Shown piece after piece: positions 44,761 to 58,200 of a stretch of DNA of 64,000 nt; the stretch's first letter is position 1, and each line of letters begins with the position of its first letter. The notes beneath the pieces are model-generated. The model had not been told where the DNA came from, made no database searches, and worked only from the letters and a program-made list of their open reading frames with translations. Source of the stretch: Phialocephala subalpina (Eukaryota > Ascomycota > Leotiomycetes > Helotiales > Mollisiaceae); assembly GCA_900073065.1 (NCBI GenBank), contig FJOG01000037.1, positions 1 through 64,000 of the forward strand. Reading direction: 5' to 3'. Position numbers and translations under genes: made by a program.

Positions 44761-47700
44761 TTGTTGAGCGACACATTAGCTTGACTCGAGATTCCTTGCC
44801 GATGGATAGGAGAATATCGTGAAGCGCATGAGAAAAATGAGCAGCCTTTGGAATCATTCCCACACGTGCTTTGGTGGGCGCGGGACTTTCAAGAAATCGC
44901 CGATCATGTTCCCTTTCTTCATTGGTGAGTAATTCCGAAGGGTTGTACAACGTCGGTCATGGTGGAACTCGGAAGAACAACGAGGAAATAGAAATGTCAC
45001 TCGCGACGAGAGTCAAATGTAATCGACGGAACTCGCTTCAAAGGCTTTACTGTTGGTATGTTTGTAAGGAATAAATCCGAGATAAAGAGAAGTAAACTAA
45101 ATGCCATCGAAATTTATATCACGAGGAAAGTGTAAACGGGCCTCAAGGGAGCCAAAAGGAACTTCTTTATGCATGCTCAAGCTGACTTTGCGGCCGTCTA
45201 CTGTTGCTCACCACTACTCACCCGCTCCCCGTATTCACCTCGCCTTTACTCACCTTAGATCACCCAGTATTACCGATAAAGCAGCTTTGCTCACCTTCCC
45301 GGACAGAAACAGATTTCGCGCAGATTAAGATTCAAGTTTAATAACCGGTTATTATTTGAAGAAAAAAAAAAAGGATTATTATTTTATAAATTATTATTAT
45401 ATAATCTTTTGAATATAAATAAATTGAATTCTTTAAATTTTTGTAATTATATATTATTTGAAAAATTAATTATAATTAAAAATATTAAAATTTAAATATA
45501 TAAAAATAAATCGATTAAAAAAAATCTAATTAATTTAAAAATCAATTACGTATAAATTTGACTATTATTTGATTTTACTTTTTATTTACAAATAATTTTA
45601 TAGAATCATATTATATAAAAATATTTTATTGCGCTTAATTATTTAACCGATTAATTATATTAATTATAATAAAATATTTTTATTAAAAAGTAAACTTAAT
45701 TATTTGATACTATAAATCCTTGGTTATATTACTCCTCTATAAATTAGGTTCCCGGTATTACGTTATATACAAGCAAAATTCAAGATATATCAATATATTC
45801 TATATTATGTGACCTCAGATCGGGATAATAAAGGTGGTATAAAGGTATTCGACAAATCGGGAGTGGCAGAAGATGCTATTCACCAGTCTACTTCGGAATT
45901 CAATGGATTTATTTCGATAACCACCACTTTCCCTTCACTTCCTCCAACTTTATGTAAATGTAACATCCTAAACACACCCTTCTCTCTCCCTCCCTAAGGT
46001 TCAACCCCTCTCCTGCTTGTCATCTAACCGTCCATCGTAGTTAGTTTTTGCGTGTAGGGAGCCTACAAGAGCTCCTCTGTCGGTACCTGTTCGTGACAAC
46101 GCTGAAATCCAAACCTGAATATGGTGAGGAGGTTCCCTCTGTCGTAATAGGCTTGGCACTGCATATTCCGCCGATTGATTGATTTATTCATACACGGAAC
46201 CAGCTATCCGTCTGGAAAGGTATGCCGGAATGGCCCAGCTTTGGCAGCTGTTGACGAAATGCGTCTACCTCAGCAAATGCACCTCACTTCATCACACTTG
46301 TGTGACCAGCAACCTCCTCCACTGAGCGGTCTGGCTTCTATCTACGCATACATACATATCCGCTGACAGAAGCGCTTTGTTTGTGACCTTGGTATGTGAC
46401 TCTGACTCGAACTGTCCTCTTGTGTCTGCGTCCTTAAATACTGGTGGGCTACGGCCACAATAAAGCCATGTTGCAACTCCGCTGGCCACAGCAACCGTGC
46501 TTCCACGACCCCCTGGTCCTCACAAGGGAAATCCTTCCCAACAACGTTCTCTCTCCCCAAATCGTGTGATTGTATGCCCTGTGTGGCCAAGTGGCCGCCG
46601 CGTGCTTCGTAAATTGGTGATGTTGTTTCGATAAGGGTTCAAGAATTTGTCGGGCAGGACTGCGGTTACAGGGAGTGGTATGCTCTCCCAGATCCATAGA
46701 ATTGTTTGTGCTGTGTTTTTGTTGCGCTGTACTGTGTATAATGTTACCGCATCTGAGATCCGGGTAGCCCAATTGAGGTTACTTCGAAGTCCGCTGTCGC
46801 TGCGATTTCCGAAAAGCGTCAGTTTTGCTTTCGCGCGCCACTTTGCTTTCGCAGACTAAAGGGAAAGGCCCCTTTAGGAGTGACGCTAAGGCTTTAGCAG
46901 CCGACTATTAACCTTAACTGATTGCGTCTGCCTCTCGAAATCGCCCGCCCATACTTAAATGTTATCCCCCCGTCAATCAATGGGCACCTGAACATGGGGA
47001 GCTGCGCGGGTCGGTCGGTTGCCACCTCACAAATTTTCTAGGGTAACCATCGATGGGGATATCCGTGCGCAGTGCGTGGGTTGAACCTTGCGGATCGGGC
47101 CGCAAATTCGTTTCACTCAGGCAGCCGCGGTATCTGGATTAGTGGATGAGCATAAATTACTTGCCTTGCAGATCAGGCCACTAACATTGCTCCAAGGCAG
47201 CAGTATCGGCGGCTAGCAAGTGAAGATGCCGCTGGCTCCCAACTAATCTTTATTAAGCATAGTTGCCAAATGACGCCAGTCTCCCCTCGCGACTCCCAAT
47301 ATGTCCATGTACAATTCCCAAAGACTAGCGCTTTCACCCACCGATCACCTGCGGCCTTTTGGAACCCAGCGGCAATATAAACCAACTCCTTACCCCTCCT
47401 CCTTCTAGTCGATATGGCCCCGCGTCAAGCAAAAAGAAACATCCAGAAAGCTGGGCAGCAAAGCTCGGTGCCAAAAGACGAAAGTGAGCAAGTCATTCAT
47501 ACCGGTTGTGTACTTTAATTGATCGTTTATAGAAGCGCGGCCACAAGGGATCAAGAAAAAACGACCACAGCTTTCTTCTCGTAGAAGCGCACGACTACAA
47601 CGCCGACAGGAACTAACGATAACAAGCTTGCAATTTCCACATGCTCTCCTTCCCAGTCTCTCGTAGGAGATTTTCCCGGAATCCAGTTCGCGCAAGTAGG

Positions 47701-48351
47701 GAGAAGAACCGAAGGTGCATTCATGGTGGCGGTAGGTTTATCAGTTGGAGGTCACGTGGAACACTAAGTGGGTCCTCGTTTTATGTGTATATAGTCTCAG
47801 CTTCCCCCTTTCTTAAATCTACAGTCGATTCCATCTCACAAGGTTGAACGATCGCAGGTTGAGCGGTTAGTGCGATACTACAGTACTGAACAGTAGACCC
47901 CTCCTGTTCTCATTCAACGCGATCAGGCTTGCGTTCACGTTCCAGGCTTCCTATTCGGACTTCACTTTAAGGTTTGCGCGAAACCTCGGATGGCGTTTTG
48001 TGGATACCAGCATCTCGGATTTTCTCGTATATGTCTCAGGCGACACTGGATATCTAGTGGCCCAGGTAGCCAAGATGGAGGGACGTCCCTTCGCTGCTCT
48101 TGATTTAGTTTGGACTCCTACATTTACTCGCTGCATACTAACCCTTTTCATTTAAATATTCCCAATTCCAGTCACTACACGAGCGCCAAGGTCGAAGGCA
48201 ACAAACCTTCGGTTCATTGACAACTTTAATCGGTTGGGACAGCCCTGGTGCTCCGCACATCGCCCTGAGCGAGACTCTATAGCATTTTCCCTCTGATAAA
48301 ACCTGGTTCGGAACTGGTGCCACCTTGAAAAAGGCTTGCGGACTACACAAG
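44761..48351. other. Long gene-poor stretch
   Basis: About 3.6 kb with the AT-rich block 45336-45800 inside. The rest is normal composition with scattered frames of 60-120 codons on both strands, none with a domain or signal peptide. 47950-48350 probably carries the Kch1 promoter. No tRNA or other RNA gene was recognised. Confidence 0.45.
45336..45800. repeat. AT-rich block, probably RIP-mutated repeat
   Basis: About 460 bp of nearly pure A/T, opening with TTTAATAACCGGTTATT and followed by a 12-base A run. It shares ATTTAACCGATTAATTATAT with the block at 13636-14050. ATTCAAG occurs just outside both ends (about 45328 and 45777), possibly a target duplication. The size suggests a solo LTR or MITE. 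Confidence 0.5.
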
Positions 48352-49600
48352 ATGGGATTTCGTTTCCAAAAGAGGCGGAGAGCTAAAGAAGAAGAGGATT
48401 TCACACCAGAGCAGAAGTGGTCCTTCGTCGTACGCTCCCTCTCCTCACGCACTTGCTCACCAACTAACCACATCAGGACCTCAACGACTTCAAATGCCAA
48501 TCCTACTTCACCTACTTCGGCTACGGCGTGCTCTGGTACAACCTTATCATATCCATCGCCTGCTACCTAATCGATCTCTACATCCTCCTGAACCTCCTCT
48601 TCTTCAACCACTGGTCCTCCTCCTTCCAACCTTACATCCCCTTCCATCTCTCTCGCTGGATCTTCCTTATCGGAATCCTCTTCTCCTGGGCCAATCTCGC
48701 ACATGAGCATCGGCGAGCGTGGAGGATTATTGAGCGGGATGGAGTGGCAGAAAGTTATTTGGATAGTTTGGCGTTTAGGTTGCAGAGTTTGAGATATGGG
48801 GAGGGAAAGGGGTGGAAGAGGTTTTTGGTGTTTGCGGAGCTGACAAGGAGTAAGAAGGGGGTGGATTATATTGCGCTTTTTACGCAATTTGCTATCCAAA
48901 GTGAGTAATCTCCATCCACCTATCCATCTCTAACATATATTTACTCGTTGCTAATTTTCTCATAGCTCGAGTCCGAGTCCTTTTCTGCTTCGTCCCCCTC
49001 CAAATTATCAACATCTCAACCCTCTACTCCGCCTTCACCTCCAAACTTCAGGCCTCCACCGCCTCCCAAATCTTCGTAAACATGGAACTGCTCTGGAAAG
49101 AACACATCTTCCAAGCTGCGGTGTTCACAGCCATGCTCTTCACATTCTTCATCTGGGTATTTGATCTTTTCAGTTTAGCACTAGCGGGCTTTTGTTCACT
49201 GTTTTTGAGATGTTATCTACCGAAAGAGGAGTTGAAGGATGGGGGGTTGAGGGGCTATTGTAAGAGGAAGATTAATAGGAGGTTGCATGTTATTTTTGAG
49301 GGGATGGTGAAGGGGAGGGAGGAGGAAGGGAGTGGGAGTGGGAGTGAGGAGAAAGAGGATAGGGAGGTGATCCTTACACAGATTCGTGATTCGTTCAGGA
49401 ATTTGCCTCGTCCGCCAATCGCAAGAGCTGAGAGTTCGAATGCGGGCTCGCTGCAGAGAGATACATCACCCGCAGCTTCAGCGACGATCGAGCTTAGGCC
49501 ATTATCGCGGACTGCTACCTCATCCTCTTTAAGGTCAAGTCAAAATCAGAGATCTGGCCCATCGTCAGATAGGGAGACCGAAATTAGGAGGTTTGTATGA
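48352..49600 (+). CDS. KCH1: Kch1/Prm6-type low-affinity K+ transporter
   Basis: Exons: 48352-48429, 48477-48900, 48966-49600 (introns 47 and 65 bp), 379 codons (378 aa). It starts MGFRFQKRRR with FTPEQKWSFVDLNDFKCQSYFTYFGYGVLWYNLIISIACYLIDLY, the KCH-family N-terminus. The central part contains further helices (WIFLIGILFSWANLAHEHRRA, LFCFVPLQIINISTLYSAF, AAVFTAMLFTFFIWVFDLFSLALAGF) separated by a polar loop with RYGEGKGWKRFLVF. The C-terminus is cytosolic, with a Glu/Gly-rich stretch, and Ser-rich. In yeast, Kch1 and Prm6 are membrane proteins needed for K+ uptake and Ca2+ influx during pheromone response. The frame is intact and the two-intron structure is clean. Confidence 0.85.
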
Positions 49601-51560
49601 TTCGGCGGCAGATATCGGAGAGCGTCGTTGTCAACAAGAGTGAAATGGTGTATTGCCAAGTGAGTCGTGAATTCTCAACCACTGTTTGGAAACTCTTCGC
49701 TTCCGCTGAGTCATCATTCAAACATCGGTGCATTGTTTGGGAATTCGCTGCTCGCTACCAACTCAGCATTTATCAATCATTTGGAATTCGTTCCCACGAC
49801 CATGCCCGTGTCCCACTTCATCTGGCCATAATATCCACAGCAACACTAGTGAACTACTCAGTACTATTTCAAGATGACAGGCTACAAATGTGTTTCTGGG
49901 CTTTCTAGACAGTTCGACTGTCAAAGAAGTCTCTGGACCATCCCACCAACAGATCGACAGTATCTTCCAGGCGTGTAAGTCTCCTATAGAATCTGCGATG
50001 AACAGACTACTAAGTTGCCTCTTGTCCGTCACCATCGAGTCGAGATACGCCGCGGAGATGTATCCTCTAATCCTATCATCATACTCGAAGATAGCCCTTC
50101 CGTTACCAACGTGCCTGATGCCAACACCCCACCCCAGAGTCCTCCGCTGGAGAAACGTCCCCGGCCAGATTACACGGGAATGGCGACGCGGGGTTCAGGC
50201 AGAAACAAGAGCCCTTCAGCAAAACATCGAGGTGGATCTCGTCAGAATTCCCCACAAGGGAGATCGACTCGTTCAGACTCTCGGACGGACACAACCACAG
50301 TGCTACCGCATCCCAAGGCACCCCCGGTTCAGTTGAATTCCGTCAACCCCTAGTCCGTTATACTAGAAGAGAATTCCCCGCAACCATGTAATAACACGGC
50401 CCCGGTTGACATTCATCTGCCAGTTAAGAGACCAGTCTCTACCGCTGAGGAGAATCCGCAGCATGTCTCGCTAGCTCCGGAGACGTTCCCAGCTGACGAA
50501 AAAGCAGACCCTGTTGTTTCTACTGATGAGTTGGTGACTACATCGGAGACTGCAACGGGATTAGCAAGCTCCATCTTAAGCTCATCGTCCGAGGCGGATA
50601 CACAGCTTGAATTCCTGGATCAAACCTGCCCTCTTGTGGCCTGCACACATCCAGAACCCGCCGATGGCAAGCTGAGCCCAAATGTTAGTGGATGTACCCT
50701 TGAGATAACTCAGCAAACCTCACTCGATGTGCTAGATCAGACAACATCAACTCATTGCCCGGCTTGGCACGATTTGACGATAAGATCGCCCCCGATCACG
50801 TCGCAAACGAATACAGACCAGCCCTGAAACAAATACATTTGGGCCCTTCTTAACTTCTTGCAGCCCGCGAGCGCCTCTTGGGCAGACTCAAACTAATGGC
50901 GAACTCCAAGCAGCAATTAGATCTGAGTCATCGTGTCGAGTCTCCTACGCTGGGAAGATACCAAGGGAGCCGCACCGGGGATGGTGATTGGAGAGAGGAT
51001 ATGATACTCATATTACGGATTTCTATCCTACTACTAAATAGGATGCGCCGGCACTCGCTGACGGTGGTTCTTGAAACCTCTGCGCTTTAGTCCGGTTGCT
51101 TTCTTATGCGGTTTTTGTAAAGTGATGCGGAAGCTATGCCAAAATTTGATTTGGGATTAAGTGGACTGCTCCCGATGGAAAGGAATTCCTATCCCGTTGC
51201 TCATCAAACAAAGGAGATTCGTCAACATCCTCATTCTCATCACGGGCCCTCTACCCAGTTCACAAAAGCCAACCCATCAAACAACCTGCTACGCCTTGCT
51301 CAATCGTCCATTCTTGCTCGGACCAGCATTCTATTCAGCCTGTGGACATTGTCCTCAACAGAAGCCGCAACCTCGCAGCTTCAAGCGGTTATCTTCACCC
51401 CTGTCAACCCCACGATTTGGAAGTCCTTAGAAACCTTAGTACTTTGGGATAACACGAACAATTTGGTCCGTCGTAATATAGTTGCTATCCTAAGACTCCG
51501 GATCCTTCGAATATTAATTGATAGTCTACTAATTAATAATTTTACTCGGATAATAAATAT
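49601..51560 (+). pseudogene. Broken gene for a disordered Ser/Pro-rich protein
   Basis: A plus frame from about 50015 to 50827 is open except for one TAG at 50351-50353 (VQLNSVNP then SVILEENSPQP, same frame). It reads as an intrinsically disordered protein: Arg/Ser/Pro-rich at first (PDANTPPQSPPLEKRPRPD), then Glu/Thr/Ser-rich. Shorter protein-like pieces occur up to 51430 (SLSTLG-like and Gln/Pro-rich), and the right end dissolves into AT-rich DNA at 51560. No domain is recognised. The TAG could be a CAG-to-TAG change from RIP leaking out of the neighbouring AT-rich block. The 5' end is undefined. Confidence 0.4.
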
Positions 51561-53801
51561 TAAATAATAATATTATTAAGAATATTAATATTGCGTCAAA
51601 AATATAAATAAATAGATAAATTATTTATTATTATTAGAATTTCTTTTAAAGATTATTAATTATAATAATTAGCTTAGGGTTAAAACCCTAATTATATTCT
51701 ATTAATTATAGAAATAACTAAGGAAATCTCCTTTTCTTAAATTATAATAATAAAATTTTTATTTTGAGTATTATAATTTTTATTATAATTTTATATAATA
51801 TTATAATTACTTTTTTAATTTATTAATTAGTTTATTTCTAATTTCTTTTTTTGTAATGCAATTTATTATTTATAATTACTTTTTAAATTTTAAATTTTTT
51901 TTTTTAATTTTTATATTTTTAATTTTTATTATATCGATTAATTCTTCTTAAAAATTATCGAACTATAATAAAATACTTAAAAACTCTTTTATAATTATTC
52001 TTCTAATATATAATCAAATAATCAAATAATAATTTTATAAAATTATTTTTTATAATTTTTTAAAAATTTAAAAATTTATTAATTTATTTTAAACCTATTT
52101 ATAAAAATTACTTTTAAAGTTTTTATTCCTTCAATTTAATATCTTTTGTTTATTTAATTTTATTATAATATTCTTTAAATTAATTTAATTAATTTATATA
52201 TATATTAGTATTTTTTCGAAAAACTTTCGAAGAATTCTTAGTAAATAAATAATTTCTCTTATAAATTAAATTCTTTTATTCTAATAAAACATTTAATATT
52301 AATATGATTTTTATTTTGATTATAATAATAGAATTTGGTTTTATATATATTAATCGAATATTTGGTTTATAATATAATATTATTATAAAATTATATTATA
52401 AAAAATATTTTATTAATATAATTAAAAGAGAATATTAAATCCTTAATTATTTTTTTATTAAAAAACTTTTAAACGATTTATTTTAATTTTCTCTTTAGAA
52501 TAAAAATCTTTATAATATCGAAAAAATCGAAAAGAATAAATTCTTTCGAGAAAATAAAATTAAAGAAATTCTAAAAACTTTTTTAACTTTTTTTTAATTA
52601 TTCTAATAATTATACTTTAAATTTTAAAACTTTACTAATTCGATTTTTCTTATTTATTAGATTTTCTTTTATTCTTTTTAATTATATATATATTATAAAC
52701 TTTATAATAAATTATTATTAATAAATTCATAATAATAAAAAATTTATAAAATTATTTAATTATATTATTTAGTATTATTATTAGTTTTTGATTATTAATA
52801 ATAGTGGTAATAATAATTATAATTAATAACTATAAATTAATAATAATATATTCGAGTATTTCTTTTTATATTTTAAAATTAATTTAAAAGTAAATTTCCA
52901 AGAAATTAATTCTTATTATTAAAGTAAATAAAAAGAGAATTTATTAAATATTAATTTTAATTTAATAAATATATAGAATAAAAAAAAGAGAATATTAAAT
53001 TTTATATATATTTTTAATTATATTTATTTTTAAAATTTAAATTTATATAAATATTATTATTAAAAAATTATATATTCTTTTTAAAAACTTTTAATAATTC
53101 GAAAAATATTTCAAATATTAATATTAATATATTAAATTTTTTTAAATATATAAATAATAAATACAAAATATTATATTATTTTTATAAATATTTTTATTTA
53201 TTTATTTATAATTTATAATTAAATTTTTAGTTTAATTCTAATTCTAATAATAAATAATTTATAAAAAATAATAAAAAAATATTATAAAATTTTCTTTTTA
53301 TAAAAATTATATTTTTTATTAATAAAATAATTAGTAAAAACTAGTAAAAAAATAAAAATATTATAAAAAATATAAAACTTTTCAAAATAATATTTAATAT
53401 TTTTATAAAAATTTTATTAAAATTCAATAATTAATATTATTTACTTCGGAATAATATTAAATCGAATTTCGTTTAATATAATTAATCGAAATTATTTTTA
53501 ATATATTTATAAAAATGCTATCGCTTTGTTTCTCGTTCAAATAAAGTCTTAGCGCGATTTATATTTCACAAGTGCTCCCCTACTTTCTCTCGTCTCTACG
53601 CTTTGGCATTTTGCTTTATAGGCCTTGCAAAAGCGCCTTTGCGAGGGGCTACCTTTTCTCTATTTAATGATATACTTTTTAAGTTATTAGCCTTTAAATT
53701 GCGTTATTTATAAGGGTTTGAAATTATAAGTAAATTAGTTAATACTTATATTTAGTTGAGGTAACTCGCTTAGAGAAACGTTTTATTACTCCGATGGGTT
53801 T

Positions 53802-54216
53802 TACCAAAATAATAATATTTTGAGTTTTATTTTACGAGCCCATATTATATTTATTCTCTTATAGAATTTATAATAAGTTTATATATAGAAAGCTCTCAAT
53901 TAATAGAATATTTGCGTAATTAAACTCAAATTAATTCGTTTTTTAATTTCTTTAATATTTGTAATTAAAATTAGAATCGATATAATCGATCGATTTCTTT
54001 AAGGCAAATTTTATCGGGCAGTAAAAGCTTTGCATATTAATCGCAACTTTTAATGTAAATATCAAAGAAATTAAAAGAGGGATAAATTCGAGTTTAATTG
54101 CGCAAATATTCTTTTAATTATAAGCTTTTTATATATAAGTTTATCGTAAAATTCTATAAGAGAATAAATACGATGCGGGCTTATAAAGTAAAACTCAAAA
54201 TATTGTTATTTTGGTA
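53802..54216. repeat. Large foldback (inverted repeat) element
   Basis: TACCAAAATAATAATATTTT at 53802 is mirrored by its near-complement ending at 54216. The two arms pair for about 125 bp through TTTTGAGTTTTA, TTCTCTTATAGAATTT and AGTTTAATTRCGCAAATATT. They continue more loosely inward (TTTTAATTTCTTTRATATTT) to leave a spacer of only about 30 bp near 54008. Arm differences are mostly transitions. The element ends about 110 bp before the assembly gap. Confidence 0.75.
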
Positions 54217-54325
54217 TTCTTAAGCCTTATAGCTTGAGGCATTTTAGTTTTTTTCGGCCAATCAAATCGCAAATTGAAAACATAATTATTTTCACTTTTA
54301 TATTTTATAGATTATAAATGGAGTT

Positions 54326-54891
54326 NNNNNNNNNNNNNNNNNNNNNNNNNNNNNNNNNNNNNNNNNNNNNNNNNNNNNNNNNNNNNNNNNNNNNNNNNNN
54401 NNNNNNNNNNNNNNNNNNNNNNNNNNNNNNNNNNNNNNNNNNNNNNNNNNNNNNNNNNNNNNNNNNNNNNNNNNNNNNNNNNNNNNNNNNNNNNNNNNNN
54501 NNNNNNNNNNNNNNNNNNNNNNNNNNNNNNNNNNNNNNNNNNNNNNNNNNNNNNNNNNNNNNNNNNNNNNNNNNNNNNNNNNNNNNNNNNNNNNNNNNNN
54601 NNNNNNNNNNNNNNNNNNNNNNNNNNNNNNNNNNNNNNNNNNNNNNNNNNNNNNNNNNNNNNNNNNNNNNNNNNNNNNNNNNNNNNNNNNNNNNNNNNNN
54701 NNNNNNNNNNNNNNNNNNNNNNNNNNNNNNNNNNNNNNNNNNNNNNNNNNNNNNNNNNNNNNNNNNNNNNNNNNNNNNNNNNNNNNNNNNNNNNNNNNNN
54801 NNNNNNNNNNNNNNNNNNNNNNNNNNNNNNNNNNNNNNNNNNNNNNNNNNNNNNNNNNNNNNNNNNNNNNNNNNNNNNNNNNNNNNNNNNN
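54326..54891. other. Assembly gap (566 N)
   Basis: A run of undetermined bases inside the AT-rich block. Nothing can be said about its content; the N count may or may not equal the true distance. Any reading frame across it is meaningless. Confidence 1.
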
Positions 54892-55223
54892 AATCTAATT
54901 TAAAATAAATTAAATTAAAAGAATATTTTTAAATATTTTAATTCTTAATTTTTAATTTTAAACTCGAAACTCGATTCCAAACTTTTTTTCCACCTGCCCG
55001 AACTCCCACACTCCAACCACGTGATTTTCAGCGGGTGGGGGTCTAAAGCCCCCTCCACCCTGCGCTATACTAGGCAATAATTTATTATTTTTTATTATTT
55101 TAGAATAAATAAGTATTTTAAGATTTATAGTTTCTATTAGTATTACGAGATAAACATAGGAACTAAAGTATGTAATCCGTTAGAAATATTATATATTTGA
55201 ATATAAATATCAAGGGGTTTATA

Positions 55224-58200
55224 CTAAAACATATGGAATTGAGGGTAAACTTCCGCTTGTCCTTCCCAACCTCTGAGAACCTCCCATCGGACCCGCGGTG
55301 AGCCTTTTCGCAGCCCTATCTCCTCGATTGCTTCAGAGAATTTGAGAGCGTAAGATTTCGACGCCTCGTCTATACTCGTGATACCATCCCGGCTAGGCGT
55401 CCCAAATACATCCTGAGCTGCTATCAGCCTCTGGACGACGGCATCTTTGCTGTTCTGGGACGATTCCTCGAATCCAGATCCGCGAGAAACAATCTCTAGT
55501 AGACCTTCCCAAGTTTCAGGCCGAATTCTGTCTTTCCCAGACATCGGATCTTTAGAGCCACTACCAATGCCTACCTTCCCGTCAGGTGAATCCAATACCG
55601 CTCTATATCGCAGCAAGATTTCGACTGCTTTCACGTTGCCTATCGCTACGGCACATTGCAAAGCGTTTCCAAAGTAGTCGTCCCGAATGTGGACATCAGC
55701 ACCAAGAGACAAGACATGCTCCAAACCGTTTTGATCTCCCAGTGCGACTGCCGCGTGGATAATTGGAAGGCTTCCGGGCGGGTGTTCGTTAAGACCAATC
55801 CCGGCGTCAAGGAGGGCCGAGACAATGTCGTGATACGAATAAATATTGCCAGTACTGGCAATGGTAGATAGGGGGAAGTACCCGGCCTCCCGACAACGAG
55901 ATAGAAAATCGGAAACGGCCAAGAGACACCGAGCGGAGGTGTTATCTCCACAGATGATCGATGCGTCAAACACACAGCAAGTGGCATTGCCATGTTTGAA
56001 CATGTCTGCTCCTGCTTCGACCAGGACTCTGATACCCAATTCCCAACTTGAGTAGCAGGCTTGGGTAAGGGCGGTTCTCAGCTCTTCTGTATCCGTCACA
56101 CCGGTTCCAATGAGAACGGCCAGGGTTTGTTCGAAACACCGATCGGCGACGCAACAAAGGGGATACTCGTATAATTCAGTGTAAATCACCGCGTTGAACC
56201 ACAACCAAGGCCTACCGCCCGCAAGATAGAGCTGTTCGACAAGCCGGCGTATGCGGTGTGGCCAATTTTCATGTCTAGTGCGCTCCACAAGGTCTAGAAC
56301 GACGTCACGCATGTGGATAACGAGTGGAAATTCCTTATGAAAGATATCGCCGCGAGAATAATTCGCCAGGGAGGTGCTTGTCGAGGCGTGAATGTGATAT
56401 CGTAAACAGGCATCGGCGATTTGCCACTCAGCTAGGGTTCGATCCAGGGCAAATTCGGAGATCGGCGTGCCTTTCGTTAGGATTACGGCTGAGGTCATGT
56501 ATTCTAGTAGGGAGAAGTGAGTCAACGCCAGAAATCTTTGTTTTCTCCTGGTCTCCGCATCGATATAATCCACCCAGCCCGTGCCTTGACGGAGCTCGCC
56601 CCCGTATATGATGAATGAGGCGGAAGAATCTCTGACGGTTAATAACCCACGGAGCAAACGCAAAACATCATGTGGATCCGGGTATCTGTCTGCTTTGTCA
56701 TACAAAGGTGCCGAGTAGTCTACTTCGGCCTCGTCGTTCTCGGCCATGATGGCTTCCGAAGCAAGTGGAACAAGTACTGTCTCAGCAAGCTGGGCAACGG
56801 TAAAGGGCTCTGGCGAAAATGCAATCCAGGTCAGCGCTCGGATGGCCTGTTGCCGCTGACTTGACGGTATTCGGAGAAATGCAATGTCGTAAGTGTTGTA
56901 TAAATCCGACGGCAATTCTTTCAGAATCTTATCAACTTTGCCCTCCGTGAGAGGCACTTCCTCTTTGAACCGATCGAATTGTAGTGCGACATACTGAAAC
57001 CTGTCGAGACAAACTTGTGTCAGTTGCGCTTGAAGAAATCGTGACAATCTCGGCCTAGGAATCTTACATGCCACTAGATCTCTTGATTAGTGTCCTTTTG
57101 ATATCTTCCTTGGTATCTGGGCGTAGACTGGCAAAGGTGTTCATTTCTAGTTCGCTGTTAATGAAAATACTAATATCGTCCTGCTGCTGCATATCTCGAT
57201 CCAAGTCGATGGATTTCTGCCATGTCTCTGAGTGAGTTGACCTCATGTCCAACGCCAGCTCGATATCGCGGTTGGGACGACTGGCAACGAGTAGATGAAC
57301 GCTGTCCAAGGCCCAGCCTCGGATAGCGTTAACAAGCGCGAGAAGGTGGTCTCTGTGCCGAATCTTGGTTTTGGAGGTCTTGATGTGGGTGTCTTCAGGA
57401 TTTGGACACTCGTCAAGTCCGTCAATGATAAGGTAGGTATCCTTGAAGCCCTGGGAAACGGAGCGAAGTGTTGCCTCAAGAACTCTCCGTTCCGGTTGCT
57501 TGCCTGACTCATAGTAGCTGCGAAGATCGTTGAGAGATGGCGGTGTATTTGGGCGTTGACTGAACAGCTGCGCCATCAGGGCTCTCGTGAGGTTTGTGTA
57601 GCTGTGCGTGTTAACTTCATCATAACCGATGAAGAAGTAAGCTACGGCGGTATACGGGTCGTCTTTATAAGTTTGATGCAAGTGATCAGCCACTGTGGCA
57701 CTGCTTACTCGTTAGCCTTGCGCTAGGTAGCGTCCTACATATGCTTCAATACCTTAAGACCGACTTTCCAGAACCAGCTGTCCCATATATTAGCATAGGC
57801 TTCGCTCCAGCATCTTACGGGCAGCGATGCATACCTTTGCCGCGAAGCCAAAGGAAGGACCTCGGCCTGCTCTTCCAGGCATCAAACACTGAGCCATCAA
57901 TAAGCCAGCGTCCAGTGTCTAAGTCACCACGCCTATTGCTTGCGACGGTCTTGAGATCTGCGGGGTCCGCCTTACCCCCATCCTGGAGCCATCGCAGCAG
58001 TTCTGATCTCTTTGTATCCACTTGGCCGTTGCTGATTAGCTCGACAAGACGAGAAGTCTCAGCCTTGATATGGCTGAGCATATCTAGTCTCTGCTTGTGT
58101 TGTTCCACTTGCATCTCCCAGTTTTCTTGGTCGGTGTATAGATTCCAGGCACTATCTGTGTTTCGGAGCTTGTCGTTCTGTTTCACTATGTCTCCAATCA

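Larger units (their letters stand above)
51560..55220. repeat. AT-rich, gene-empty RIP-like block with assembly gap
   Basis: About 3.1 kb of sequenced DNA that is almost entirely A/T, without coding frames. It is interrupted by small less-AT islands at about 53515-53680 and 54970-55075 (the latter CCACCTGCCCGAACTCCCAC-like, GC-rich). The composition, with TA/AT runs and no C/G-containing codons, is what heavy RIP of old transposons leaves. Includes the foldback element 53802-54216 and a gap of 566 N. Confidence 0.75.

Noticed and set aside
54318..54908. A 196-codon open frame across the N run
   Set aside because: It consists of undetermined bases; no sequence supports it.
57815..57817. In-frame TAA just before the P-loop of the NLR-like gene, apparently a nonsense mutation
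   Set aside because: A 57-bp intron with GTATGC donor, TGCTAAT branch and GACAG acceptor removes it and yields the canonical LWLRGKAGSGKSVLS, with total exon length in frame.
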